Numbered from the stretch's first letter, positions 17,299 to 26,461 are shown. The stretch: 64,000 bases of DNA from Gemmatimonadota bacterium (GCA_041390125.1 JAWKQN010000012.1:1-64000); one strand, 5' to 3'. Numbers and translations: made by a program. Notes: generated by a model not told the origin, from the letters alone.

Positions 17299-18288
17299 CT
17301 ACAGCTCGACCGTGGTGATGCGTCGGATCAGGATGAAGCCCAGACACTGCATCCCGATGGCGAAGCCGAGGAGCATCCGACCGATCGGCTCCTCGAACAG
17401 CGGCCGCATGTAGTCGGGGTTGAGCAGGAACATGCCTGCACCCGCGACGAACGGGGCAAAGCCCAGCACGAGGCCGGTCATGCGCCCTTGGGCGGTATGG
17501 GTGCGGAGCTGCCGCCGGAAGGTGAAGCGCTCCCGGATCACCTCCGAGAGCTTGTCCAGGATCTCGGCCAGGTTCCCGCCCACGTCCCGCTGGATCAGCA
17601 GTGCGGTGGCGAAGATCCGCACGTCCGGCAGCGAGATCCGGTCGGACATGGACTTGAGCGCCTCGTCCAGCGGGAGCCCGTAGCGCAGCTCCTCGAAGAC
17701 CTGGCGGAACTCTCCGGCGACGGGCTCCGCGGCCTCCTCGGCCACCATGCCCAGCCCGGTGCTGACACCGTGTCCCGCCCGGATGGAGCGCGTGAGGAGA
17801 TCGATGGCCTCGGGGAAGTGGGCCTCGAACGCGGCCAGACGGCGGCGGCGGCGGCGCAGGAACCAGAGATAGGGCAGCGCGGCGCCTACCGCCGCCCCGG
17901 TGGCTGCGGCCGGCGTGCCGAGACCCAGCGCCAGCAGGCTGAAGCCGCCCGCCACGGCGGACCCGGCCGTCAGCGCCAGGAACGCGGCCAGGCCCAGGTT
18001 GGTGCCGCTCTGCTCCAGGAAGTGCTGGAGGTCGGCGAGCCGTGGCACCCGCGCCAACGCCGGCTTGAGCCAGCCGGGCAGGCCCTTGCGCTGCGCCCGC
18101 AGCAGGGAGGTCTGTGGACCCCCGTCGCGACGCTCCGCGAGTCGCTGCAGCTCCAGGCGCACGGTGCGCTTGTGCAGGAGCATCCGGACCGACTCGAGCA
18201 GCATGGCCACCGCGAACGTGGCGAAGGCCACCGTGAGGAAGGCCAGGAGCGCCTTCAGCTCGGGCGTCATCTCCACGGTGCCCATCAT
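17299..18288 (-). CDS. tadB: TadB-type pilus inner-membrane platform protein (GspF/T2SF domain)
   Basis: A 329-residue protein with two N-terminal hydrophobic segments, a T2SF domain (AIDLLTRSIRAGHGVSTGLG; RDVGGNLAEILDKLSEVIRER) and two C-terminal helices. It is paralogous to TadC immediately downstream, as in all Tad loci. Its ATG overlaps the cpaF stop (ATGA). It forms part of the inner-membrane assembly platform. Confidence 0.92.
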   Translation of the reverse strand: MMGTVEMTPELKALLAFLTVAFATFAVAMLLESVRMLLHKRTVRLELQRLAERRDGGPQTSLLRAQRKGLPGWLKPALARVPRLADLQHFLEQSGTNLGLAAFLALTAGSAVAGGFSLLALGLGTPAAATGAAVGAALPYLWFLRRRRRRLAAFEAHFPEAIDLLTRSIRAGHGVSTGLGMVAEEAAEPVAGEFRQVFEELRYGLPLDEALKSMSDRISLPDVRIFATALLIQRDVGGNLAEILDKLSEVIRERFTFRRQLRTHTAQGRMTGLVLGFAPFVAGAGMFLLNPDYMRPLFEEPIGRMLLGFAIGMQCLGFILIRRITTVEL

Positions 18289-19739
18289 CGGCGCTCCCAG
18301 GGCATCTCGACCAGGTCCGCCGTCAGATGGGGCGTGGCCGCCGAGAAGAGCGCCTCGGACAGGTGCACACCGTAGTTGCGCAGACGCTCGGCGTACTTGG
18401 GGCGGATCCCGGTCGGCTGGAAGCGTCCCACGACCTGGCCCTCGGCGCTGATGCCGTCCCGCTCGAAGACGAACAGGTCCTGCATCGAGATCACGTCGCC
18501 TTCCATGCCGACGACCTCGGCCACGCTCGTGATGCGGCGCGTGCCGTCGGAGAGGCGACTGACGTGCACCACCACGTCGATGGCGGAGGCGATCTGCTCG
18601 CGGATCCCCTTCTCCGGCAGATTCAGGCCTGCCATGGACACCATGGTCTGGAGGCGGGACAGCGCGTCGCGGGGGCTGTTCGCGTGTAGCGTGGTGAGGG
18701 ATCCGTCATGGCCGGTGTTCATGGCCTGCAGCATGTCCACGGCTTCGGCGCCGCGGACCTCGCCCACCACGATCCGGTCGGGTCGCATACGCAGCGAGTT
18801 GATCACCAGTTGGCGCTGGGTGACCATCCCCGTGCCCTCCACGTTCGGAGGTCGCGTCTCGAGGCGGACCACGTGCGGCTGGCGCAGCTGGAGCTCGGCC
18901 GAGTCCTCGATGGTGACGATGCGTTCGTCTACCGGGATGCTCTCCGACAACACGTTCAGCAGAGTCGTCTTCCCGGCGCCGGTCCCGCCCGAGATGAGGA
19001 GGTTGAGCCGGGCGCGCACGCAGCCCTGCAGGAACTCCAGCATCTCGCGCGTCAGCGCCTTGGTCCGCAGGAGGTCGCCGGCGCTGAGCGCGTCCGACCG
19101 GAACTTGCGGATGGACAGGTGGGCCCCGTCCACGGCGAGCGGGCCGATCACCGCATTCACGCGCGATCCGTCCCCGAGGCGGGCGTCGACCATCGGGGAG
19201 GAATCGTCGATCCGGCGGCCCACGGCCGAGACGATGCGGTCGATCACCTGGAGCAGGTGGGCCTCGTCACGGAAGCGGATGTTGGTCTTGTGGATGCGGC
19301 CGTTGCGCTCCACGTAGACGTGCTCGTGCGTATTGACCAGGATGTCCGAGACCTCGGCGTCCTGCATCAGGGGTTCGAGCGGGCCCAGTCCGAAGACCTC
19401 GTTCAGCACCAGCTCCGCGATCAGCTCGCGTTCGTCGAGGTTGAGGGGGGCCTCCTCCTGGACGAGCAGGCTGCGCACGATCGCCCGTACCTCGGACACC
19501 GCATCCTCGTCGTCGCGATCGATGATGGCGCTGAGGTTGAGGCGCTCGATCAGCTGACGGTGGACGCGGGTCTTGATCTCCTCGAACAGCGGGCTGTGCT
19601 CCCGCTGGTAGGAGATCTCCGCGCCTTGGGCGGCCGCCCACCGACGCGAGACGTTCGCCTCGTGGCGGCGTCGCTCCCACGCGGTGGGCTCGTCCGGCTG
19701 GTCGTTCATCGCAACGGGGAGCACGGGCCTATCCTGCAT
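18285..19739 (-). CDS. cpaF: Pilus assembly ATPase CpaF/TadA
   Basis: A 484-residue secretion ATPase of the VirB11/GspE family. Walker A is GGTGAGKTT at about 251-259; the Asp box, Walker B and His box follow (VTIEDSAELQLRQPH, RIVVGEVRGAEAVDMLQAMNTGHDG, LTTLHAN). The N-terminal CpaF domain contains LGPLEPLMQDAEVSDILVN. It powers pilus extension or retraction through TadB/TadC. The ATG at 19739 has an AAAGGTGA-type ribosome site and overlaps the cpaE end by 11 bases, which favours it over an internal ATG at 19709. Confidence 0.96.
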   Translation of the reverse strand: MQDRPVLPVAMNDQPDEPTAWERRRHEANVSRRWAAAQGAEISYQREHSPLFEEIKTRVHRQLIERLNLSAIIDRDDEDAVSEVRAIVRSLLVQEEAPLNLDERELIAELVLNEVFGLGPLEPLMQDAEVSDILVNTHEHVYVERNGRIHKTNIRFRDEAHLLQVIDRIVSAVGRRIDDSSPMVDARLGDGSRVNAVIGPLAVDGAHLSIRKFRSDALSAGDLLRTKALTREMLEFLQGCVRARLNLLISGGTGAGKTTLLNVLSESIPVDERIVTIEDSAELQLRQPHVVRLETRPPNVEGTGMVTQRQLVINSLRMRPDRIVVGEVRGAEAVDMLQAMNTGHDGSLTTLHANSPRDALSRLQTMVSMAGLNLPEKGIREQIASAIDVVVHVSRLSDGTRRITSVAEVVGMEGDVISMQDLFVFERDGISAEGQVVGRFQPTGIRPKYAERLRNYGVHLSEALFSAATPHLTADLVEMPWERR

Positions 19740-20985
19740 GGTTCGTCACCTTTCCGTCGGACGCGCGCCCACCCGCTGCGGCGCGGCGTCGTCCGGACCC
19801 GAAGGGGAGGAATCCGAAGCGCGAGGGCCGGGTCGTGACTTCGACCCCGCCGATGACCCCGGCCAGACCGCGGACATCGCGGCCGAACACGGAGCGGTTG
19901 TCGTCGACCACGGGCCGGCCCGCGTTCAGCGCCTCGATGACGGCCCGGTAGTCGTTGGACACGGTCCAGTAGGCGGGCAGCCCGAGCGCCTTCTCGATCT
20001 CGGAGCCCGAGATGAGCTCGCGGGAGTCGGCGCGGTTGACCACCAGCCGGAGCGAGCCGTCCGTGGCGGAGCGGCGCAGCTCACGGAGAAGGGGGAGGCT
20101 GCGCGCCAGGTTACGGATCGAGGCCAGATCGGGGGTCGTGACCAGGAATACCTCGTCCGCGGCCTGGAGCGCAGCCACCGTCGGTGTGTTGAACGACTTC
20201 GGCGCGTCGACCACGACGTACTCGTAGGCGCCGCGCAGGAAGTCGAGGATCTGCCCCACGCGCTCGACGTCGACCGCCTGGGGGTCGGCCGGTGCATACG
20301 GGGCGGCGAGCACCTCGAGCCCGGACTCGTGGCGATCGATGTACGACGCCAACAGGTCGGAGTCGACGCGATGGAAGTTCCGCAGCAGATCGACCACGCT
20401 GAACCGTGGCTCGATCCCCAGCGTCAGGGCCGTCTCTCCCAGCTCGAGGTCGAGATCCACGAGCAAGGTGCGCTTGCGGGTCACGCGGTGCAGCTCCACC
20501 GCGAGATTGGTCGCCAGCGTCGTCGAACCCGAGCCGCCCTTGGGACTGAAGATCACCAACAGCTTTCCCGGCTGCCTCGACCCGTCAGGGGCTTTCTTCC
20601 CGAGCTTGCGGATGACCCGATCCATGGCCTCGCGCAGGGCGGACTCATCGATGGGCTTCTCCACGTACTCGGAGATCCCGGCCTGCATCGCCGAGAGCAG
20701 AAGCTCCGGCGAGAGGTCGGCGCCGAAGCCGATCAGCTTCCGGCTCGGGTTCGACTCGATCAGGAACTGTGCGAAGCGCAACGCGATGCCCGGATTGTGC
20801 TCCAGGTCCAGGAACGCGAGCTCCGGGTCCAGCGTCTCGAGCTGATCCAGGTGGCGGGTCTGGATGTCCGTGAACGGGGAGTCCACTTCCAGCACCACCG
20901 AGACGGCGTCCTGGCCCGCGATCACGCGGGCCAGGTCCGTCCGCAGCGCGGGGTCGGTCGAGAAGACGGCGGCCTTAACGGCCAT
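19729..20985 (-). CDS. cpaE: CpaE/TadZ-like pilus localisation protein (receiver-like plus ParA-type ATPase)
   Basis: A 418-residue protein from ATG 20985, which has a GGAGAA ribosome site inside the end of cpaC. The first about 120 residues resemble an atypical response-regulator receiver (ELAFLDLEHNPG, ISEYVEKPIDESALREAM). The following MinD/ParA-type ATPase has a deviant Walker A (FSPKGGSGSTTLATN near 145-158), LVDLDLELGE and VVVDAPKSF. TadZ/CpaE proteins place the pilus machine at a cell site. Here the phosphorylatable aspartate of the receiver is uncertain. Confidence 0.92.
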   Translation of the reverse strand: MAVKAAVFSTDPALRTDLARVIAGQDAVSVVLEVDSPFTDIQTRHLDQLETLDPELAFLDLEHNPGIALRFAQFLIESNPSRKLIGFGADLSPELLLSAMQAGISEYVEKPIDESALREAMDRVIRKLGKKAPDGSRQPGKLLVIFSPKGGSGSTTLATNLAVELHRVTRKRTLLVDLDLELGETALTLGIEPRFSVVDLLRNFHRVDSDLLASYIDRHESGLEVLAAPYAPADPQAVDVERVGQILDFLRGAYEYVVVDAPKSFNTPTVAALQAADEVFLVTTPDLASIRNLARSLPLLRELRRSATDGSLRLVVNRADSRELISGSEIEKALGLPAYWTVSNDYRAVIEALNAGRPVVDDNRSVFGRDVRGLAGVIGGVEVTTRPSRFGFLPFGSGRRRAAAGGRASDGKVTNHAG

Positions 20986-22348
20986 TGCCGTTCTCCCGGA
21001 CCGGCGCACCCCAGGTGTCCGGCTCTCCGGTGGGGAGCTCCGGGGCCACGTTGCTCGGACGCACCAGCTCGGGCGTCACCAGCACCAGGAGCTCCGTGCG
21101 ATTCTGGCGCAGGTCCTTCGAGCGGAAGAGCGCGCCGAGGATCGGGATGTCCCCCAGCAGGGGCAGCTTGTTGGAGTTCTCCACCCACGAGTTGTCCATC
21201 AGCCCGGCGATGGCGAAGGTCTGACCGGGCATGAGCTCCACGGTCGTCTCGGCCTTGCGCGACGTGAGGGAGGGCACGCGGAAGCCGGAGAGCTCGACGC
21301 CGTTGGCGAAGTCCAGCGCGGAGACCTCGGGAGCCACGTGCAGGCGGATCGCACCGCTGTTCGTGATGTCGGGCGTGAACGACAGGCGGATCCCGAACTC
21401 CTTGAAGAGCACCGAGATCGCCGTCGCGCCCCCGGTTCCTTGCACCACCGGCACCGGGAACTCACCGCCGGCGAGAAAGGAGGCCTGCTCACCGGGCATG
21501 GCCAGCAGGTTGGGCTCGGCCAGGCTGCGGAAGAGGCCCTGCCCGCGCAGCGCCTGCACGAAGGCCCCGAACTTGGATGCGTCGTGGAAGAGGAAGAAGT
21601 TCACGGCGTCCGAGAACGTCTGCTCCGGACCGTCGCCTTCCAGGAAGTCGCGGCTGAAGGGCACCACGCCTCCGGCCGTCAGGCCGCCCTCGTCGTCCCC
21701 ACGCACGTTGCGCGGATCGACGCGGGTCACGTTCACGCCGTACTGCTCGAGCGCGTTGCGCGAGACTTCGGCGAAGCGCACCCGCAGGAGAACCTGACCC
21801 TGGTCGGGAAGGCCCAGGTGGTCGAGCACCTGGACGTCTTCACCGAGCGTCCGGGCCAGCTCCAGCGCCTGGTCGCGCGTGCGGGTGTCACGCACCTGTC
21901 CGCTGAGGACGACTCCGCTGCCGACGGCGGACACGCGGATGTCCTCGTCGGGGAAGAGGCGCTCGAATTCGGCTTCCAGCGTGGCGGCGTCGGCCGTGAT
22001 CCGCACGGTGTAGAGCGTCAGGGTGCCGGTGTTGTCCCAGATCAGCAGGCTCGTCGTGCCGCCGGCCTTGCCGTTGACGACCACCTCGTTGTTGGAGACG
22101 AGGACGGCGTCGGCGGTCTCGGGATCGGCGATCGAGACCCGGCGCAGGCCGGACGGCACCGTGACGAGCGCGGAGTTGCCCACCGCGATGGTGATGAGGC
22201 GCTCCCGCCCCGCGTTCTGCGTGACGGACGGGGGGGCCGCCGCGACCGCGCTGTCCGGCGGTGTCTGCCAGGCGCGGACGGAGCCCGCTCCCAGCAGGAA
22301 GAACGAGAGCGCGAGGACGACGATGCGCCCGGGACGACGGGTGTCCAT
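20975..22348 (-). CDS. cpaC: Flp pilus secretin CpaC/RcpA
   Basis: A 457-residue outer-membrane secretin. It has a signal peptide (VVLALSFFLLGAGSVRAW), a pilus/BON-like N-terminal domain (VADPET-type pilus motif: RRVSIADPETADAVLVS), a BON domain and the secretin core with VPVVQGTGGATAISVLFKEF and the C-terminal GLMDNSWVENSNKLPLLGDI signature. It forms the ring through which the Flp pilus leaves. The ATG overlaps the cpaB stop (TGATG). Confidence 0.95.
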   Translation of the reverse strand: MDTRRPGRIVVLALSFFLLGAGSVRAWQTPPDSAVAAAPPSVTQNAGRERLITIAVGNSALVTVPSGLRRVSIADPETADAVLVSNNEVVVNGKAGGTTSLLIWDNTGTLTLYTVRITADAATLEAEFERLFPDEDIRVSAVGSGVVLSGQVRDTRTRDQALELARTLGEDVQVLDHLGLPDQGQVLLRVRFAEVSRNALEQYGVNVTRVDPRNVRGDDEGGLTAGGVVPFSRDFLEGDGPEQTFSDAVNFFLFHDASKFGAFVQALRGQGLFRSLAEPNLLAMPGEQASFLAGGEFPVPVVQGTGGATAISVLFKEFGIRLSFTPDITNSGAIRLHVAPEVSALDFANGVELSGFRVPSLTSRKAETTVELMPGQTFAIAGLMDNSWVENSNKLPLLGDIPILGALFRSKDLRQNRTELLVLVTPELVRPSNVAPELPTGEPDTWGAPVRENGNGR

Positions 22349-23178
22349 CAGCGGTTTCCTCCGGGGATCTGGGAGCTCGACTTCTCGGGGCCGCGGAAGA
22401 CCTCGATGGTCGGGCGGGGGGCGACCGGGGCCGCGGTGCGGACGACCCGGCGCACGGGTGCCGCGGACGACGGCAGCAGCGTGCGGGTGCTCGTGCCTTC
22501 GGTCTCGGCGAGCTCGAGGTCGAGCGGATTGCGCAGGACCAGCTGGATCCGGCCCTTGGTCGCGGCCAGCGTGAGGCGCTCCGCCTCGGCCGGATCCACG
22601 AGCAGGGTCACCACGGGAACCGACTTCGGTTCGCCACGGAAGTCCCGCTCGGTGGTCTGACCGGCCGCCAGCACCTCGATGTTCTGCAGCACGACCTGCG
22701 TGCGCGGCTCGTCGAACTGGGCGGCCTGGTCCAGCGTCGCCAGCACGTCCACCCGGGTTCCGGGTGTGGCCCAGCCGGAGACGGCGATCACGTCGTCCAC
22801 CTTGACGCTCATGGCGCGCTTGCCGGCGGGGATGGTGATGGCCAGACCCGATCCGGCCTCGCGGTTGGCGAGCTTGGTGGACATGAGCGGCTCGTTGGCG
22901 CGAACCGACACGATCACGCCGCGCCCGACCACTTCGGCCGGAGAGACCGCGTAGCCCGACGGCACCTCGCGCTCGGGCCAGGCGACCAGCTTGATGTCGG
23001 TGGCTTCGACCACGTCACCGGGTGCGAGGTCGCGAGCGGCCAGGACCACCTCGGTCGCCGGGACGGCGGCGGAGGCCTCCCGGGGGCCGGCGTCCCGCAG
23101 GAACGTCCACGCCAGCCAGGCCGCGACCGCGCCCGTAGCCAGCGCCAGGGAGAAGACCAGTCCGAATCTCTTGCTCAT
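22348..23178 (-). CDS. cpaB: Flp pilus assembly protein CpaB/RcpC
   Basis: A 276-residue protein with an N-terminal membrane anchor (FGLVFSLALATGAVAAWLAW) and an SAF domain (VVLAARDLAPGDVVEATDI, then the RcpC-like domain AMSVKVDDVIAVSGWATPGTRVDV kept in two blocks). CpaB/RcpC supports secretin function in the periplasm. The proline/alanine-rich C-terminal tail is poorly conserved. It lies 33 bases downstream of the prepilin peptidase and is coupled to cpaC by TGATG. Confidence 0.93.
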   Translation of the reverse strand: MSKRFGLVFSLALATGAVAAWLAWTFLRDAGPREASAAVPATEVVLAARDLAPGDVVEATDIKLVAWPEREVPSGYAVSPAEVVGRGVIVSVRANEPLMSTKLANREAGSGLAITIPAGKRAMSVKVDDVIAVSGWATPGTRVDVLATLDQAAQFDEPRTQVVLQNIEVLAAGQTTERDFRGEPKSVPVVTLLVDPAEAERLTLAATKGRIQLVLRNPLDLELAETEGTSTRTLLPSSAAPVRRVVRTAAPVAPRPTIEVFRGPEKSSSQIPGGNR

Positions 23179-23211
23179 GGCTTCAATCCACCTCGGTACG
23201 GGACGGCCGGA

Positions 23212-23748
23212 TCAGACGAGGAACCAGCCGGCCAGGGCTCCGGCCGCGATCGCGACGCCGTACGGCAGCGCGTGCGCACCAGGGGAATCCAGTGTGATGG
23301 GTGCGCCGTGGCCGGGGCCCTTCCAGCCGTTGAACGTGCGCAGCCCGAATGTCGATACGATGGTGTGCAGGTTGGCCGCGGTCTCGTAGACCCGGCGGCG
23401 GGCCAACACCTGCACGACCGCCATCACACCGCCGACCAGCGCCATGACGAGCAGGGCGGTGTCCAACCGCGCCGGCCCGAGCAGCGCGCCGGCTGCGGTC
23501 AGCATCTTCACGTCTCCGCCGCCGAGCCCGCCCGTGAGGAAGAGCAGCAGCGACAGCGCGAAACAGATCCCCGCGCCCGCGAGCCCCGACCCCACCGATG
23601 CGAAGCCATCCGGTGCACGCAGCAACAGTGCGGCGGCGAACACGCTGACGGTCAGCAGGTTCGGGATGCGGCGCTCGCGCACGTCGAACCAGATGCCGCC
23701 CAAGGCCAGCACCAGGAGCAGTGCGGTGGAGATCGTGGAGTTCGTCAT
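23212..23748 (-). CDS. cpaA: Prepilin peptidase CpaA/TadV (A24 family)
   Basis: A 178-residue membrane aspartyl protease from ATG 23748. The catalytic aspartates are visible in GIWFDVRERRIPN and in GGGDVKML, the type IV prepilin peptidase pair. It lacks the N-methyltransferase domain, as usual for TadV. It should cleave the Flp pilin encoded just upstream and the TadE pseudopilins. A very strong hairpin lies between pilin and peptidase genes, so it is probably expressed far less than the pilin. Confidence 0.93.
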   Translation of the reverse strand: MTNSTISTALLLVLALGGIWFDVRERRIPNLLTVSVFAAALLLRAPDGFASVGSGLAGAGICFALSLLLFLTGGLGGGDVKMLTAAGALLGPARLDTALLVMALVGGVMAVVQVLARRRVYETAANLHTIVSTFGLRTFNGWKGPGHGAPITLDSPGAHALPYGVAIAAGALAGWFLV

Positions 23749-23768
23749 GATCACGGGGGTCTGCGGCT

Positions 23769-23798
23769 GGGACCGGAGGCCGAACGGCCTCCGGTCCC
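23769..23798 (-). terminator. Strong intra-operon hairpin between flp pilin and cpaA
   Basis: Perfect 13-bp stem GGGACCGGAGGCC (23769-23781) and GGCCTCCGGTCCC (23786-23798) with a GAAC loop. Outer bases extend pairing (CTGCGG at 23761-23766 with CCGCAG at 23804-23809). There is no T-tract on the leftward strand, so it probably acts as an attenuator or 3'-protective RNA structure rather than a full stop. It would raise pilin mRNA relative to the assembly genes. Confidence 0.75.
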
Positions 23799-23813
23799 GA
23801 GGCCCGCAGTGGC

Positions 23814-23993
23814 TTAGTTGCCGCCGGGGTTCTGGAGCTCGGCCGCAGCGTCGTTGAAGACCTGCGAGATCTGATCGCGCAACACGATGATCGCGGCCGT
23901 GACGCCGAGGGCGATGATGACGATCAGGAGCACGTACTCGGTCAGGTCCTGACCGGACTCGTCGCGCCAGAGGGCGTTGAGCAGGGCGGGCAT
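23814..23993 (-). CDS. flp: Flp-family type IVb pilin
   Basis: A 59-residue protein read leftward from ATG 23993, with a strong AGGAG ribosome site. The N-terminus ends in a DESGQDLTEYVLLIVIIALG block: Gly-Gln-x-x-x-Glu-Tyr cleavage context followed by the hydrophobic assembly helix, the hallmark of Flp pilins. A short polar tail (VFNDAAAELQNPGGN) follows. It is the first gene of the 12.5-kb Tad operon and the presumed major pilus subunit. It is cleaved by CpaA. Confidence 0.95.
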   Translation of the reverse strand: MPALLNALWRDESGQDLTEYVLLIVIIALGVTAAIIVLRDQISQVFNDAAAELQNPGGN

Positions 23994-24323
23994 GAAACTC
24001 CTCCAGGGTGTGTGCTGATGCGGGTTCCACGAGTGCGGCTCATCCGCTCTCGGGACGACGCGCCAGTCCTATGGAGAAGCTGTGCCAGCGAGGGGCGGGT
24101 TGTGGTGCAAGGCTTGGAAGTGGTTGATGGATCGTCACTTGGAGCCGCGGAGCGACAGATCATCCATCGCGCCGCGCGGCCCTTGACCGCGCGAACGTGT
24201 GGAGGCGCCACGACGCCTGTGTGGGGAACGCCGCGGCACGCACGAGAGGGTCGTGCAGAATGCGGCAGTGGGTGCGGACCGACGCGAGGTCGATCGCGCG
24301 CGGCTTACACGCGCGTCAAGCGG
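23994..24323. promoter_or_regulatory. Gene-free region upstream of the tad operon
   Basis: 330 bases lie between the end of the leftward protease gene and the flp start. The pilin promoter must lie here, but I could not identify convincing sigma-70 or sigma-54 boxes. A short inverted repeat (GATGGAT with ATCCATC, around 24126-24169) is present. Open frames here are short and lack family features, so no gene is called. Confidence 0.45.
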
Positions 24324-25754
24324 TCAGCGGAACGTCCCGAAGTCGACGCTGCGCAGCAGCGTGCCTCCACTGAAGTTCACCGTGACGGTGGGATTGGGCT
24401 CGGGCGCCACCACCGAGGCGATGTAGCTGTAGAGGCTCGACACGCGCGCGTAGACGCCGGGCTGGGCCGCGCAGCGCAACCCGAAGCTGGTGATGCCGAT
24501 CGCGACCTGGCGGACGCCCTCCTGCACGAAGAAAGGTCCCCCGCTGTCGCCCTGGCATGAACCGGTGCCGAGCGTGGGCGCGCCGCAGATCATACCGTCG
24601 GTCAGGCCCTGGAACGCCTGCCCGCATTGCTGGTTGGAGATCACCGGCAGCGGTGCCTCCTGCAACACCTGCGACACCGAGCCTCCGGCCAGCGTCAGGC
24701 CCCAGCCCACGATGGTGCCTACCACCCCCGGAGCGGAGAGGGCGGGCTCGGTGCCGTCGTCCGGCCAGATCCGCCGGACGAGGAACGGCCGATCGAGCTC
24801 CAGGAGGGCCAGGTCGCTGTCGAAGGTCTCCGACTGCCCATAGGCCGGGTAGATGCGTACGCGCACCACGTTGGCAACGGTGCCGCCGGCATTGTACAGC
24901 GTGCTTCCGACCCGCACGGTCACGTCCGCCGCGACCAGCTCGTCGACGCAGTGCGCCGCCGTCATCACCCAGGTGGACGCGATGAGCGAGCCGCCGCACA
25001 GACCGACGATCCCGCCCCCCAGGTCCATGCGCAGCGAGACCTGGAAGGGGTGGGTCGCGATGTCCGTGTCGGTCCCTCCGATGATGCGGGCCGCCTGAAG
25101 GGGGACGACGGGAGCCGGGCCGCTGAAGGTCGGCGTCCAGCCCAGGGTCATCTCGAGCGCCACGACGTGCGGGACCGACTCGTCGAGGCCGGTGAAGGCG
25201 TAGGTGCCGTCGGCGCCGGTCACGGTCGTCGCCTCGCCCGGGTCACGGATCCCGTCTGCATCCGCGTCGAGGAAGACGGTCCTCCCGGCCGACCCCGGCT
25301 CTCCGCCGTCGCGGACGCCGTCCCCGTCCAGGTCGTGCCACACCGTGCCCTGGAGCGTCGCGGCCCCGGAGCCCGGTGGGGAGTCCACCGTGACGGTGCC
25401 CGTGGCGGTGTCCGCGGCGCCCCGGGCGTCCTGCACGATGAGCCGCACCACGAACTGCCCCGGGGCTGCATACGTGTGGCGCGTGCGCTCGCCCGAACCG
25501 GTGGCGCCGTCCCCGAAGCTCCACGCCCACGTCGCGACCTGGCCGTCCGGATCGGTCGAGCCGCTCCCGTCCAGCTCCACATCGAGAGGCGCGTTCCCCC
25601 GGTCCGGCGACGCCGTGAAGCGGGCGCTCGGCGGCTGGTTCGCCGCGGGAGGCGGTGGCTGGGTCCCTCCGTCCCCGCCGCCGCATGCGGCCAGCGAGCC
25701 GGAGAGACACGCGCCCAGGAAGACGAGACGGGCGGACTGACGGGGCAGGCGCAT
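24324..25754 (-). CDS. Secreted trypsin-like serine protease lipoprotein with PKD and SdrD_B-like domains
   Basis: A 476-residue protein from ATG 25754. A signal peptide ends in a lipobox (SLAAC, C24), then Gly/Pro-rich linker, a PKD domain (about 41-125; WSFGDGATG), and a Ca-binding, SdrD_B-like segment (about 132-200; DLDGDGVRDGGEPG, DADADGIRDPGE). The S1A protease domain starts at IIGG after R223 and keeps the triad H268 (TAAHC), D314 (DSDLALL) and S404 (GDSGGP). An Arg-Ile junction implies zymogen activation by cleavage, as in animal trypsins. A final 35-residue tail follows. It likely acts at the outer membrane surface or outside. The ribosome site is unremarkable. Confidence 0.9.
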   Translation of the reverse strand: MRLPRQSARLVFLGACLSGSLAACGGGDGGTQPPPPAANQPPSARFTASPDRGNAPLDVELDGSGSTDPDGQVATWAWSFGDGATGSGERTRHTYAAPGQFVVRLIVQDARGAADTATGTVTVDSPPGSGAATLQGTVWHDLDGDGVRDGGEPGSAGRTVFLDADADGIRDPGEATTVTGADGTYAFTGLDESVPHVVALEMTLGWTPTFSGPAPVVPLQAARIIGGTDTDIATHPFQVSLRMDLGGGIVGLCGGSLIASTWVMTAAHCVDELVAADVTVRVGSTLYNAGGTVANVVRVRIYPAYGQSETFDSDLALLELDRPFLVRRIWPDDGTEPALSAPGVVGTIVGWGLTLAGGSVSQVLQEAPLPVISNQQCGQAFQGLTDGMICGAPTLGTGSCQGDSGGPFFVQEGVRQVAIGITSFGLRCAAQPGVYARVSSLYSYIASVVAPEPNPTVTVNFSGGTLLRSVDFGTFR

Positions 25755-25846
25755 GGTGGTAGAGTTGGGGTGGGCCTGCGGAGCAAGGTGCTCCGCACCC
25801 GACCGACCCGGCAAGCCACGCGCGCATCGGCCTCGACAGGAAACGC

Positions 25847-26461
25847 ATGCACCGACGCCACCGACACCTCGGCCTCCGAGCCCCCATCGCGGCCGTGCTG
25901 CTGGTCGCCGCCTCCGGCTGTCAGACCCTGCGCGAGATCGCCGCCCTCGAACGGGTGGACTTCACCCTGGACGGCGTGGCCGACGCGCGCCTCGCGGGTG
26001 TGGCGCTGGACCGGATCCGCTCCAGCCGGGACGTAGGGGCCGGCGACCTGGCGCGGGTCGCGTCCGCGGTGGCCTCGGGAACCCTGCCGCTGGAGATGGA
26101 CGTGGTCGTGGGCGCGCTGAACCCCGCGGACAATCCCACGCAGGCGCGCCTGGTCCGGATGGAGTGGACGCTGCTCCTGGAGGACCGGGAGACGGTCGGC
26201 GGCACGTTGGACGGTGTCACCGTGTTGCCTCCGGGCCAGCCCACCCGCATCCCGATCCACGTCGAGCTGGACCTGGTGGACTTCTTCCAGGGAAGCGCCC
26301 GCGACCTGCTGGAGCTGGCGCTGTCGCTCACGGGGCAGGGTGGCGCCCCCAAGAACGTCACCCTGCGCGCCACGCCCACGATCGAGACGGCCCTGGGTCC
26401 CATCCGCTATCCGTCGCCGATCACCATCGTGAGCGAAGACGTCGGGGGCGGCGCCCGCTGA
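25847..26461 (+). CDS. LEA/WHy-domain-like lipoprotein
   Basis: A 204-residue protein with a signal peptide and lipobox VAASGC (C25). The mature part (FTLDGVADARLAGVALDRI, MDVVVGALNPADNPTQARL, GTLDGVTVLPPGQPTRIPIHVELDL) has the alternating beta pattern of LEA-type-2/WHy lipoproteins, which are envelope proteins of uncertain function. It is divergent from the protease gene (92 bases apart) and convergent with tspO. Function cannot be assigned. Confidence 0.68.
   Translation: MHRRHRHLGLRAPIAAVLLVAASGCQTLREIAALERVDFTLDGVADARLAGVALDRIRSSRDVGAGDLARVASAVASGTLPLEMDVVVGALNPADNPTQARLVRMEWTLLLEDRETVGGTLDGVTVLPPGQPTRIPIHVELDLVDFFQGSARDLLELALSLTGQGGAPKNVTLRATPTIETALGPIRYPSPITIVSEDVGGGAR

Noticed and set aside
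23994..24323. Sigma-54 promoter for the pilin gene
   Set aside because: No GG-N10-GC element with the required TGGCAC/TTGC context was found on the leftward strand.
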